Position numbers and translations under genes: made by a program | Notes under the pieces: generated by a model | Databases searched by the model: none | The model's input: the letters and a program-made list of their open reading frames with translations, nothing else | What the model was told of the DNA's origin: nothing | Part shown: positions 53,014-60,913 of the stretch, piece after piece | How the letters are laid out: each line of letters opens with the position of its first letter | How positions within the stretch are numbered: the first letter of the stretch is position 1 | From: CALMEC01 sp964531025 | Lineage (GTDB): Bacteria; Actinomycetota; Thermoleophilia; Miltoncostaeales; Miltoncostaeaceae | Direction of reading: 5' to 3' | Assembly: GCA_964531025.1 (NCBI GenBank) | Contig: CAZHDY010000003.1 | Span: 1 to 64,000 of the forward strand | Length of the DNA: 64,000 nt

Positions 53014-54882
53014 ATGAGCCTGTCGCCGGAGGTCAACGCGTTCCTCGAACGACGCCGGCGTCGGTTCCGGATCTTCTCCAACGAGACCATCGCCGCGCTG
53101 GTGCTGGTGCTGGCGACCGTCGTCGCCCTGCTCTGGGCGAACTTCGGCCCCGACTACGAGCACTTCTGGGAGACCGTCGCCGGCTTCGACTTCGGGTTCA
53201 CCGAGTTCGAGCTGACGCTCCACGCATGGGTCGACGAGTTCCTCATGACGCTGTTCTTCTTCGTCATCGGCCTCGACGTGCGGCGCGAGCTCAGCATCGG
53301 CGATCTGCGGGTGCCGGGACGCGCGATCCTGCCCGTGGCGGCGGCCATCGGCGGGCTCATCGTTCCGGCCGCGGTCTTCCTGCTGTTCACGCAGGGCACG
53401 CCGGAGGCCGACGCGTGGGGAACCGTCATATCGACGGATACGGCCTTCGCCCTGGGCATGCTGGCACTGATCGGCCCGCGCAACGCCCCACGACTGCGCC
53501 TCTTCCTGCTGGCAATCGCGGTGGTCGACGACATCGGCGCCCTGCTCGTCATCGCGGTCTTCTACACCGCCGACCTCAACGTGGTGGCGCTCGGAGTGGC
53601 GGTGATCGGCCTCCTCTGCATCTTCCTGCTGCAGCGCGCCGGCGTCTGGCGCGTTCCCCCCTACCTCGTCGTCGGTCTGGTGGTCTGGTACGCCGTCCAC
53701 GAATCGGGCGTCCACGCCACCCTGGCCGGCGTGCTCATCGCGCTGCTCATGCCGGTGTACGACACACGTCGCCGGGACGTCGGTCTCGCGTCAGAGCTCT
53801 TCAGGCTGTTCCGGCAGTCGCCGTCGCCCATCGCCGCGCAGGTGATGCGCGACTCGCTGGTGCACGCCATCCCGCTGAACCAACGGCTGACGACGGCACT
53901 TCAACCGTATGTGAGCTTCCTCGTCGTGCCCCTCTTCGCGCTGGCGAACGCGGGCATCATCCTCTCGTCGGGCGCGGTCGAGGGCGCGCTGGAGTCGCCT
54001 CTCACGTGGGGGATCATCGTGGGCCTGGTGCTCGGCAAGCTCGTCGGCATCACCGGTACATCGCTGCTGGTCATGAGGTTCGTCCCGAAGTCGCGGCTGC
54101 CCGGTCTGGACTTCCCGCGGATCGCCGGCATCGGCGCCCTGACCGGGATGGGCTTCACGATCTCGCTCCTGGTGGTGGGGCTGGCTCTCGACGATCCGCT
54201 TCAGCAGGCCGAGGCGCGAATCGGTGTGCTGATGGCGTCGATCGTCGCCCTGGGCGCGGCGTTCGTCATCTTCCGGCTGGGTGATCGCTTCGCGCCACTC
54301 GAGAAACCCGCCGCCCAGCGCCTGCCCCGACCGGTCGATGTCGAGTCGGACCACATCTTCGGCGACCCGGACGCACCCGTCACCCTTGTCGCCTACGCCG
54401 CGATCAATGACGCCTACCGGCACGGTCCGGCGGAATCGCTTCGGATGGCGTCCGAGGACCGTGCCCGCGACGGACGGATGTGCGTGGTCTTCCGGCACTA
54501 CGCCCGCACCCCGGAGGAGGTCTTCGGCGGCCTCTGCCTGGAGGCGGCCGCCCGGCAGGGCCGGTTCGGGATGATGCATGACGCGCTCCTGAAGGCCGGA
54601 GGCGACCCGGACATGGACTCCGCACTGGACATCGCTCGCCGGATCGGATTGGACGTCGAGTCGTTCCGACGCCGCGTGGAGCAGGCTGTCGATGAGGCCC
54701 AGGTGAATGACGACACGCTCGACCTGGGTGACGATCCCGAGGACACGGGACCGGTGTACTTCCTGCAGGGCGAGCGCATCCCCTCGGGCCAGAACAGCTG
54801 GCACCTGGCCCGCCGCCTGGAGGATGCGACCCGCGCCGCGGCGGCGAACCGCCCGGAGGCCACGGAGCCGACGTCTTCGTAG
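53014..54882 (+). CDS. nhaA: NhaA sodium/proton antiporter fused to a thioredoxin-fold domain
   Basis: A 622-residue inner-membrane antiporter. Residues about 20-430 are NhaA with 12 helices, containing the ion-binding Asp172-Asp173 in VVDDIGALLVIAVFY, FFFVIGLDVRRELSIGDL, and GIGALTGMGFTISLLV. Residues about 440-600 are a DsbA/thioredoxin-like fold (GDPDAPVTLVAYAAINDAYR; FGGLCLEAAARQGRFGMMHD). NhaA-DsbA-type fusions occur in actinobacteria and relatives. Here the active-site CxxC is absent: AINDAY occupies its place. The domain is therefore unlikely to be a redox catalyst and may be regulatory. Exports sodium in exchange for protons. Confidence 0.93.
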   Translation: MSLSPEVNAFLERRRRRFRIFSNETIAALVLVLATVVALLWANFGPDYEHFWETVAGFDFGFTEFELTLHAWVDEFLMTLFFFVIGLDVRRELSIGDLRVPGRAILPVAAAIGGLIVPAAVFLLFTQGTPEADAWGTVISTDTAFALGMLALIGPRNAPRLRLFLLAIAVVDDIGALLVIAVFYTADLNVVALGVAVIGLLCIFLLQRAGVWRVPPYLVVGLVVWYAVHESGVHATLAGVLIALLMPVYDTRRRDVGLASELFRLFRQSPSPIAAQVMRDSLVHAIPLNQRLTTALQPYVSFLVVPLFALANAGIILSSGAVEGALESPLTWGIIVGLVLGKLVGITGTSLLVMRFVPKSRLPGLDFPRIAGIGALTGMGFTISLLVVGLALDDPLQQAEARIGVLMASIVALGAAFVIFRLGDRFAPLEKPAAQRLPRPVDVESDHIFGDPDAPVTLVAYAAINDAYRHGPAESLRMASEDRARDGRMCVVFRHYARTPEEVFGGLCLEAAARQGRFGMMHDALLKAGGDPDMDSALDIARRIGLDVESFRRRVEQAVDEAQVNDDTLDLGDDPEDTGPVYFLQGERIPSGQNSWHLARRLEDATRAAAANRPEATEPTSS

Positions 54883-55086
54883 AGGCCCAGTGAGTACGAC
54901 GTCCGGAGGAACGTGTCCTGCCGGGTGCCAGGCACGCAGTAGGACACCCCTCCGTTGGCAGACGGTTCCCGTGTGCCCCGGCGAGCGACCGAGGCGACGT
55001 CCGGCGACGTCGTGCGAGTAGCTTGAGATCGTGGGTCCCGCCACACGGGACGGGACGTCCTCGACGGTCATCCAAGGAGCACGTTC

Positions 55087-55749
55087 ATGTCGGTCATCGC
55101 CATCGTCGGAGCCGGGCCGGGACTGGGGTTGGCGTCCGCCCGCCGCTTCGGACGCGAGGGCTTCCGCGTCGCCCTGATCGCACGCACCGGCGAGAAGCTG
55201 GAGCGGCTTACCGACGAGCTGAAGGCCGACGGCATCGACGCCCAGGGATACGTCGGCGACATCCTGGACCGTGACTCGCTGACCGGGGCCCTGCAGGCCG
55301 CGGCCGACGAGCTCGGCCCGATCGAGGTGCTGCAGTTCAGCCCCATCCCGCAGATGGACTACCTGCGGCCCGTGGTGGAGACGACCCCCGACAACCTGGC
55401 GGCCGCCACCGCCTTCTCGATCGTCGGTCTCAGCACGGCGGTGCAACAGGTGCTGCCGGGTATGGAGGAGCTGGGGCGCGGCACCGTCCTGTTGGTGAAC
55501 GGCAACAGCGCCGTCACGCCGAACGCCACCTACGCGGGCACGTCGGTGGCCTTCGCCGGCGAGTCGGCCTACGGATCGATGCTGCACGATGCGCTCGCGC
55601 CCGAGGGCATCCACGTGGGGCAGCTCATCGTCCCCGGCGTCATCGGAGGCGACGACCCGCTGTTCGCGACCGACGCCCTTGCCGAGCGCCTGTGGCGGAT
55701 CCACACGGAGCACGGCGCGTTCCGCACAACCGTGGGCGCGACCACCTGA
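55087..55749 (+). CDS. SDR-fold protein lacking the usual catalytic YxxxK
   Basis: A 220-residue Rossmann-fold protein with the GAGPGLG dinucleotide loop (IAIVGAGPGLGLASARRFGR) and ARTGEKLERL. The segment where YxxxK is expected reads AFAGESAYGSMLHDALAPEG, with no lysine four residues after a Tyr. It may be a non-catalytic or atypical reductase. AAGGAG is seven bases before ATG 55087. The next gene, a more conventional SDR, follows after one base and is probably co-transcribed. Confidence 0.82.
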   Translation: MSVIAIVGAGPGLGLASARRFGREGFRVALIARTGEKLERLTDELKADGIDAQGYVGDILDRDSLTGALQAAADELGPIEVLQFSPIPQMDYLRPVVETTPDNLAAATAFSIVGLSTAVQQVLPGMEELGRGTVLLVNGNSAVTPNATYAGTSVAFAGESAYGSMLHDALAPEGIHVGQLIVPGVIGGDDPLFATDALAERLWRIHTEHGAFRTTVGATT

Positions 55750-55750
55750 C

Positions 55751-56479
55751 ATGGCCCTCATCTTCGTCACCGGGGCCTCCACCGGGCTGGGGCTCGCAAC
55801 GGCCGAGGCACTCGCGACAGAGGGCCACGATGTGGTGGTGCATGCGCGTGGCCCCGACCGCTTCGACGACCCGTCGATTCCCGAGCGCATGCACGGCGTG
55901 GTCTACGGCGATCTGTCGCGCCCCTACGGGACGATGGATGTGGCCAGCCGGGCCAGCGCCTTCGGACACTTCGACGCCGTCATCCACAACGCCGGGACGA
56001 CGGACGCGGACCGCACGTGGTCGGTCAACGTCGACGCGCCGTTCACGATGGCCGTCGTCATGCCGCGCCCGTCCCGGATCATCGTGGTGAGCAGCGCCGT
56101 GCACCGGTCGGGCTCCTCACACGCGAACGACGGCCGGCTCCCGATCGGGCCTGTCGCCTACAACACCAGCAAGCTCTACGTGACCGCGTTCACCATGGCC
56201 CTGGCGCGACGGTGGCCGGACGTGATGGCGCACGCCCTCTGCCCCGGTTGGGTGCCCACCCGCATGGGTGGCCCGCACGCACCCGACGACCTGGCAGAGG
56301 GGCACCGCACCCAGCGCTGGCTCGCGACCGCCGACGAGCGAGAGATCGAGCCGCGCACCGGCGGCTTCTGGTTCCACATGGAGCCGAGCGAGATGCACCC
56401 CGCCGCGACAGACCCCGACTTCCAGGACGCCGTGGTCCGTTCGTTGGAGTGGTACACGGGGATGCGGCTTCCGGCCTGA
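55751..56479 (+). CDS. SDR-family oxidoreductase
   Basis: A 242-residue NAD(P)-dependent oxidoreductase with TGASTGLGLATAEAL, HNAGTT, VVSSAVHRSG and the catalytic pair in VAYNTSKLYVTAF, followed by PGWVPTRMGG. It resembles light-dependent-protochlorophyllide-reductase-like/short-chain enzymes only in general fold; substrate unknown. ATG at 55751, one base after the previous stop. Confidence 0.9.
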   Translation: MALIFVTGASTGLGLATAEALATEGHDVVVHARGPDRFDDPSIPERMHGVVYGDLSRPYGTMDVASRASAFGHFDAVIHNAGTTDADRTWSVNVDAPFTMAVVMPRPSRIIVVSSAVHRSGSSHANDGRLPIGPVAYNTSKLYVTAFTMALARRWPDVMAHALCPGWVPTRMGGPHAPDDLAEGHRTQRWLATADEREIEPRTGGFWFHMEPSEMHPAATDPDFQDAVVRSLEWYTGMRLPA

Positions 56480-56490
56480 TCGGACCGAAC

Positions 56491-56514
56491 GGCCCTCACG
56501 GGCCCGTGAGGGCC
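56491..56514 (+). terminator. Perfect 24-bp palindrome after the SDR pair
   Basis: GGCCCTCACGGG followed directly by its complement CCCGTGAGGGCC, 12-base arms without a loop (in RNA a four-base loop would form). It starts 12 bases after the SDR stop and also covers the end of the reverse-strand DUF4143 remnant. Probable bidirectional terminator; no U-tract. Confidence 0.55.
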
Positions 56515-56680
56515 AAAGGCACCACGGCGACTCCGTCCGCGCGACGATAGGCGTGGTCGCCCGTCGTGATGACGACGCGGTCGACCAGCCGATCACCGAT
56601 CTGCGCGTGCAGCCAGTTGAGATGACGGACGTCGCGTTCTGCTTTACATTTCGACGCGCTTCTACTTTGCATCTCGACGC
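56496..56680 (-). pseudogene. C-terminal remnant of a DUF4143-type ATPase
   Basis: The reverse frame ending at 56496 reads ERDVRHLNWLHAQIGDRLVD, then RVVITTGDHAYRRADGVAVV and PLALTGP-stop. This matches the conserved end of DUF4143 AAA+ ATPases, where a DxRHLxWLRDxLGDRF...G.vl.TG..aY..gd.i..vPl pattern is usual. The ATPase domain and most of the DUF4143 domain are absent, and the residues before the match are distorted by a tandem duplication. A deleted accessory gene is inferred. Confidence 0.7.
56633..56678. repeat. Imperfect 22-23-bp tandem duplication in the DUF4143 remnant
   Basis: GCGTTCTGCTTTACATTTCG (56634-) and GCGCTTCTACTTTGCATCTCG (56656-) are adjacent direct copies differing by a few substitutions and one base. 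They fall at the point where recognisable DUF4143 sequence ends. The following 56681-57024 (344 bases) shows no supported gene. Confidence 0.6.
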
Positions 56681-57024
56681 CCCCGCATCGAACCCCGGCG
56701 TGCGCCCGGGGGGGATGGGTGTCCTACCTGGTGCCAAGCTGCGAGGATGCGGTGAGCGATGGGCCTGCAACGGGGCAAAGGTGCCGGCTCCGAAATCCCG
56801 TTGACTGCGAGCGGGTGAAGACCCTGGAAACTCCAGCAATCGTTGTGTGTCCAAACTGTGTCGTGGCGGGTCAGCGAGGTCCGGGGCGTCCCTCGGCCCG
56901 GGCCGACGGGGTAAAGGCGCCAGGCACCATTGCCCCGCTCGGCCATCGCAGGAGCGTCACCCAGCAGCGAATGAACGTCCAGCGGCCCTGTCTCCGCAGC
57001 CACCAGACCACCGACGCATCGCCT

Positions 57025-57315
57025 CTACACCAGGTGTTCGGCCAGTTCCGCCCGGATCGCGTCCGGCGACAGATCCTCGCCGCCGTTCATCCGTGACAGG
57101 AGATCCTTGATGATCTCCTTGGCGCGTTCCTTCGTCTGACCGGCGAGGAAGCCGTCGAAGACGTTGTCGCCCGCCAGCGCCCGGTTGAACTCGGTGTCGC
57201 GGTTGTGGTCGTTCAGCTCGGTGTAATAGACCACGCGGTAGGTGCGGTTGTAGTGCGCCTCGCGGTAGATCTCGAACATGACCTTGTCCGCCGCGCGGAT
57301 CGCCTGCGTGCTCAT
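57025..57315 (-). CDS. Small hypothetical protein
   Basis: A 96-residue soluble, charged protein (MSTQAIRAADKVMFEIYREA, ending DLSPDAIRAELAEHLV) with Tyr/Arg-rich central strands (HYNRTYRVVYYTELNDHNRD). I do not recognise the family. Even codon pattern and a clean frame support a real gene. It lies 128 bases upstream-side of the activase gene on the same strand but downstream of it in transcription, so it may be the last gene of that operon or independent. Confidence 0.65.
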   Translation of the reverse strand: MSTQAIRAADKVMFEIYREAHYNRTYRVVYYTELNDHNRDTEFNRALAGDNVFDGFLAGQTKERAKEIIKDLLSRMNGGEDLSPDAIRAELAEHLV

Positions 57316-57442
57316 CCGGTGAACCCACCTCTCATCGACGACAAACGGTCAGAAATGACGGCGCGTACGGGGCAGGTTACCCCACCCCGTGGCGCCAACC
57401 TCGCCGCGCCCGACGGCCCGTGACCGTCACGGGCACACGCGG

Positions 57443-60400
57443 TCAATCCTCACCTCCGGCCACCATCGGCACCCGCGGCTCGGCACCCAGCTCCTCACGG
57501 AGCTGACGCTCGAGCTCGGCCAGCCGCTCGTCAATGGTCGACATGGTCCTGTTGTGCTTGATCATGTCCTCGCGGTACCGCTGCAGGAAGTAGCCGATGG
57601 TCTCGACGCGGATCTTGATCGATCCGGACGCCTTGTTCTCGTCGATGTCCTTGAAGCAGAAGTACGGCGTGCCGTTGGCCTGGACGGTCTCCTCCACCAC
57701 CGTGTAGATCGGGGCGTCGTGACCGCACTTGAACGACGAGAGCTCCAGCGCCACCAGGTTGGGATGCCGTGCCACGTACTTGGCGGCCCAGACCTTGCGG
57801 GAGGTGTTCTCGGAGTAGCTGTTCTTCCAGACGTCGGTGATGTCGAAGGCGTCCTGGATGCGCCCGGCGGCGATGTCCTCGCCGAAGAGCTCCTCCATGA
57901 GGTCGTCGTCGATCGGCAGCGAGTCCTGGGTGAAGACCGGGTAGCCGATCTTCTGGAACTCGGCCAGGATCTCGTGGTTGACGCCCGGGTCGTTGTGATA
58001 CGGACGTCCGAGCACGACCACGCCGAGACGATCCTCGGCAGCGAGCTTGTCGAGCACCTCACGGGCATTCGACCGGACGCCGGCGTCGAAGTCGCGCTGG
58101 GCCTGGTAGGCCGCCTCGACGGCACGGGTGTGCTCGCCCTGGCTCAGCCCCAGGATGTCCTTCCACTCGTCCCACATCTGCTTCTCGAAGAGCTTGGGCT
58201 CGTCGATGTTCACGAACGTGTTGACGTACTTGATGCCGAGCTCCGCGAAGAGGTCGCCCTCCTTCGTGAAGGCCGCCTTCACGGCCTCGGGAGTGGCGGT
58301 CACCGTGGGGCACGCCCGGTTCGACTGCGTGCACGACAGGTGGCTCTGGAGCGCGTCGATCATCGGGAAGAAGATCACGTCGAGCGGCTTCTTCTTGTGC
58401 ACCACGTTCAGCAGGTTGTGCACGTGCGGGATGCCGACCTTGGATGGGAAGCACGGGTCGATGGCACCGCGCTTGGCGCCCTGCTTGTACATCTCCTCGT
58501 TGGTGAAGCTGGAGTAGACGAGGTTCTTCGGCTGGACGCCCAGGCTCTCGAAGTACGCCGAGATCATCGGGTTGATCGAGTACTGGTTCAGCACGCGCGG
58601 GATGCCGATGCGGAGCTCCTCGCGCTTCGCCACCAGCTCGTTGCGCCGCTTCTGGGCCGCGGTGATCGCCCGCTTGTGCGGCGGGTCGGCCACCATGGGC
58701 GGGTTCTGGCTGCGCCAGACGGCCTCACCGACCAGCTCGCAGAAGTTGGGGTTGACCTTGGCGGTCGAGTCCATGCCCTTCTTGATCACCTTCATCGACT
58801 CGACGTCCTCCACGAGGCCGCGCTCGCAGGAGTTGCCGACGATGAGGCGCTTGACCCCGACGGGGATCGGGATCTTGGACGGCCGGTCCGACTCGTCCAC
58901 GTCGGAGCCCTCCACCGTCACGTCGATGAACGTGCGCAGACACTTGTTCTTGCAGAAGTAGCAGCGCGTGTCCTCGTTGCGGTGGGTGATGAACGAGATG
59001 TCGCGCACCTTGTCCATGCCGATGAACTCGGTCTCGCGGCCGTTCTCCCACAGGCGGACGGCCTCGATGCCGGCTCCGATGGCGCCGCTCTCACCGCAGT
59101 GCTGGTGCACGATGACCCGTGGCTGGGTCTCCTTGCCCTTGAAGCGCGACTCGATGAAGTCGACCTGCGCCTTCACCGCCGCCAGGTTGTGCTGGGTGCC
59201 ACCCTGGAGGACGAAATTGGTGCCCAGGCCGGCGATGTTCGGGATCTGCGACACGTAGAGCCAGATGTTCTTGGGGAGCACGGCCGCGAGACCGGCCATG
59301 ATCTCCTCGGGCTTCCACCCCTGGCGCTGGAAGTCGACGATGTCGGACTGCATGAACACCGCGCAGCCGTACCCGAAGGTGGGCATCGTCTGCGCCTCGA
59401 ACGCGATGTCGGCGTAGTCGTAGACGCTGTAGCCGAAGCCCTCCGCCGTCGACTGCAGGAAGTAGCCGTTGCCGGCCGAGCACTGCGTGTTCAGCTTGAA
59501 GTCGACGACGCGGCGGTTCTTCAGGATGATCAGCTTGATGTCCTGGCCACCGACATCGACGAGCACGTCCACGTCGTCGTAGAACTGCAGCGCCGACTCG
59601 GTATGCGCCACCGTCTCGACCAGCGCCACGTCCGCGCGCAGGGTGTCCTTGAGGATGTCCTTGGCGTAGCCGGTGGTGCCGATGCCCATCACCTTCAGCT
59701 CGGCGCCCTGGTCGTTGACGTACTTCTCGAGCTCGCCGAGCACCTCCTGGGTGTCGACGATCGGGTTGCCCTTCGAGAGCTGGTAGCTCTTCACGAGGAC
59801 GTTGCGGTCCTTGTCGAGAAGGACGGCCTTGGTGGAGGTGGAGCCACCGTCAAGACCGACGAACGCCTCGACGACCTCGCCCTTCTCGAAGGTCACCGGT
59901 TCGAACTTGTGGACCTTGTAGCGCTCCTTGAACTCCTCGAGCTCCTCTGTGGAGTCGGACAGCCCCTTGCTCCCCGACGCGGCCTTCTCCTCGAGGCGGC
60001 CGACGTCGATGTAGTGGCGAAGAAGATGGGTGCCGCGGTAGACGCCGACGTCCGGGCCCTCGCTGAGGCCGAACTCGACGGCGCCGAGCGCCGCGAAGTA
60101 CTGGGCGTTGTCCGGGACCTTGATGAGGTCACGGGGGTCGACGCCCTCGGGAAGCGGTGTGCCCCGCTCCTCCCAGATCGGCGGTATGTTGTCCTTCCAG
60201 GCCTCCACCATTCCGCGGATGTAGGTGTTCGGACCGCCGAGCAGCAGTACCTCGGGGAGGAGGGTGTTGCCGCGGGTGAGCACCGACAGGTTCTGCCCGA
60301 TGATCGCGTCGAACAGCGACGCCATCAGCTGGTCGTTGGGCACCCCCATCTTCTGGAGGGAGTTGATGTCGGTCTCGGCGAACACGCCGCACTTGCCGGC

Positions 60401-60913
60401 CACGGGGTGCAGCTTGATGCCGCTGTAGGCCATCTCGGACAGCTGATCCGGCGGGATGTGGAGCTTGGCGTTGATCTTGTCGATGACGGCGCCGGTACCG
60501 CCGGCGCACTTGTCGTTCATCGACGGGATTTTCTTTTTCTTACCGGTCTCGGGGTCTTCCTTGAAGATGATGATCTTCGCGTCCTGGCCGCCGAGCTCGA
60601 TCACCGAGCCGCACGCCGGGTAGAGCTTCTCGACCGCCAGCGAGACCGCGTTGACCTCCTGCACGAACTTCGCTCCGATACGGGGCGCGATGCCCGATCC
60701 GCCCGAGCCGGTGATGAACACCCGCATCTCGTCGTACGGCACCGGGAAGTCCGACTCGATCATCGTGAGGAACTCGAGGCACTTCTCGGGCTGTTTGGTC
60801 TCGTGGCGCTGGTAGTCCTGCCAGAGGATCTCGTCCTTGACGTGATCCACCACCACGGCCTTCACCGTGGTCGAGCCGACGTCCAGCCCCACGTAGAGGC
60901 GTGGATCCGCCAT
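57443..60913 (-). CDS. Giant BcrAD/BadFG-type acyl-CoA dehydratase activase, double ATPase domain
   Basis: A 1156-residue protein related to activators of 2-hydroxyacyl-CoA dehydratases and benzoyl-CoA reductases, which use ATP to inject a low-potential electron. Two ASKHA ATPase domains: residues 1-300 (YVGLDVGSTTVKAVVVDHVK; ELGGQDAKIIIF; DKCAGGTGAVI; GKCGVFAETDI) and about 340-620 (FVGLDGGSTSTKAVLLDKDR; DVGGQDIKLIIL; NTQCSAGNGYFLQST; GYGCAVFMQSDIV). A Cys cluster TRCYFCKNKCLRTF and a DUF2229-like dehydratase domain follow. Fused forms like this occur in diverse bacteria with unknown substrate. ATG overlaps the partner's stop by one base (TGATG). Oxygen sensitivity is expected. Confidence 0.9.
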   Translation of the reverse strand: MADPRLYVGLDVGSTTVKAVVVDHVKDEILWQDYQRHETKQPEKCLEFLTMIESDFPVPYDEMRVFITGSGGSGIAPRIGAKFVQEVNAVSLAVEKLYPACGSVIELGGQDAKIIIFKEDPETGKKKKIPSMNDKCAGGTGAVIDKINAKLHIPPDQLSEMAYSGIKLHPVAGKCGVFAETDINSLQKMGVPNDQLMASLFDAIIGQNLSVLTRGNTLLPEVLLLGGPNTYIRGMVEAWKDNIPPIWEERGTPLPEGVDPRDLIKVPDNAQYFAALGAVEFGLSEGPDVGVYRGTHLLRHYIDVGRLEEKAASGSKGLSDSTEELEEFKERYKVHKFEPVTFEKGEVVEAFVGLDGGSTSTKAVLLDKDRNVLVKSYQLSKGNPIVDTQEVLGELEKYVNDQGAELKVMGIGTTGYAKDILKDTLRADVALVETVAHTESALQFYDDVDVLVDVGGQDIKLIILKNRRVVDFKLNTQCSAGNGYFLQSTAEGFGYSVYDYADIAFEAQTMPTFGYGCAVFMQSDIVDFQRQGWKPEEIMAGLAAVLPKNIWLYVSQIPNIAGLGTNFVLQGGTQHNLAAVKAQVDFIESRFKGKETQPRVIVHQHCGESGAIGAGIEAVRLWENGRETEFIGMDKVRDISFITHRNEDTRCYFCKNKCLRTFIDVTVEGSDVDESDRPSKIPIPVGVKRLIVGNSCERGLVEDVESMKVIKKGMDSTAKVNPNFCELVGEAVWRSQNPPMVADPPHKRAITAAQKRRNELVAKREELRIGIPRVLNQYSINPMISAYFESLGVQPKNLVYSSFTNEEMYKQGAKRGAIDPCFPSKVGIPHVHNLLNVVHKKKPLDVIFFPMIDALQSHLSCTQSNRACPTVTATPEAVKAAFTKEGDLFAELGIKYVNTFVNIDEPKLFEKQMWDEWKDILGLSQGEHTRAVEAAYQAQRDFDAGVRSNAREVLDKLAAEDRLGVVVLGRPYHNDPGVNHEILAEFQKIGYPVFTQDSLPIDDDLMEELFGEDIAAGRIQDAFDITDVWKNSYSENTSRKVWAAKYVARHPNLVALELSSFKCGHDAPIYTVVEETVQANGTPYFCFKDIDENKASGSIKIRVETIGYFLQRYREDMIKHNRTMSTIDERLAELERQLREELGAEPRVPMVAGGED

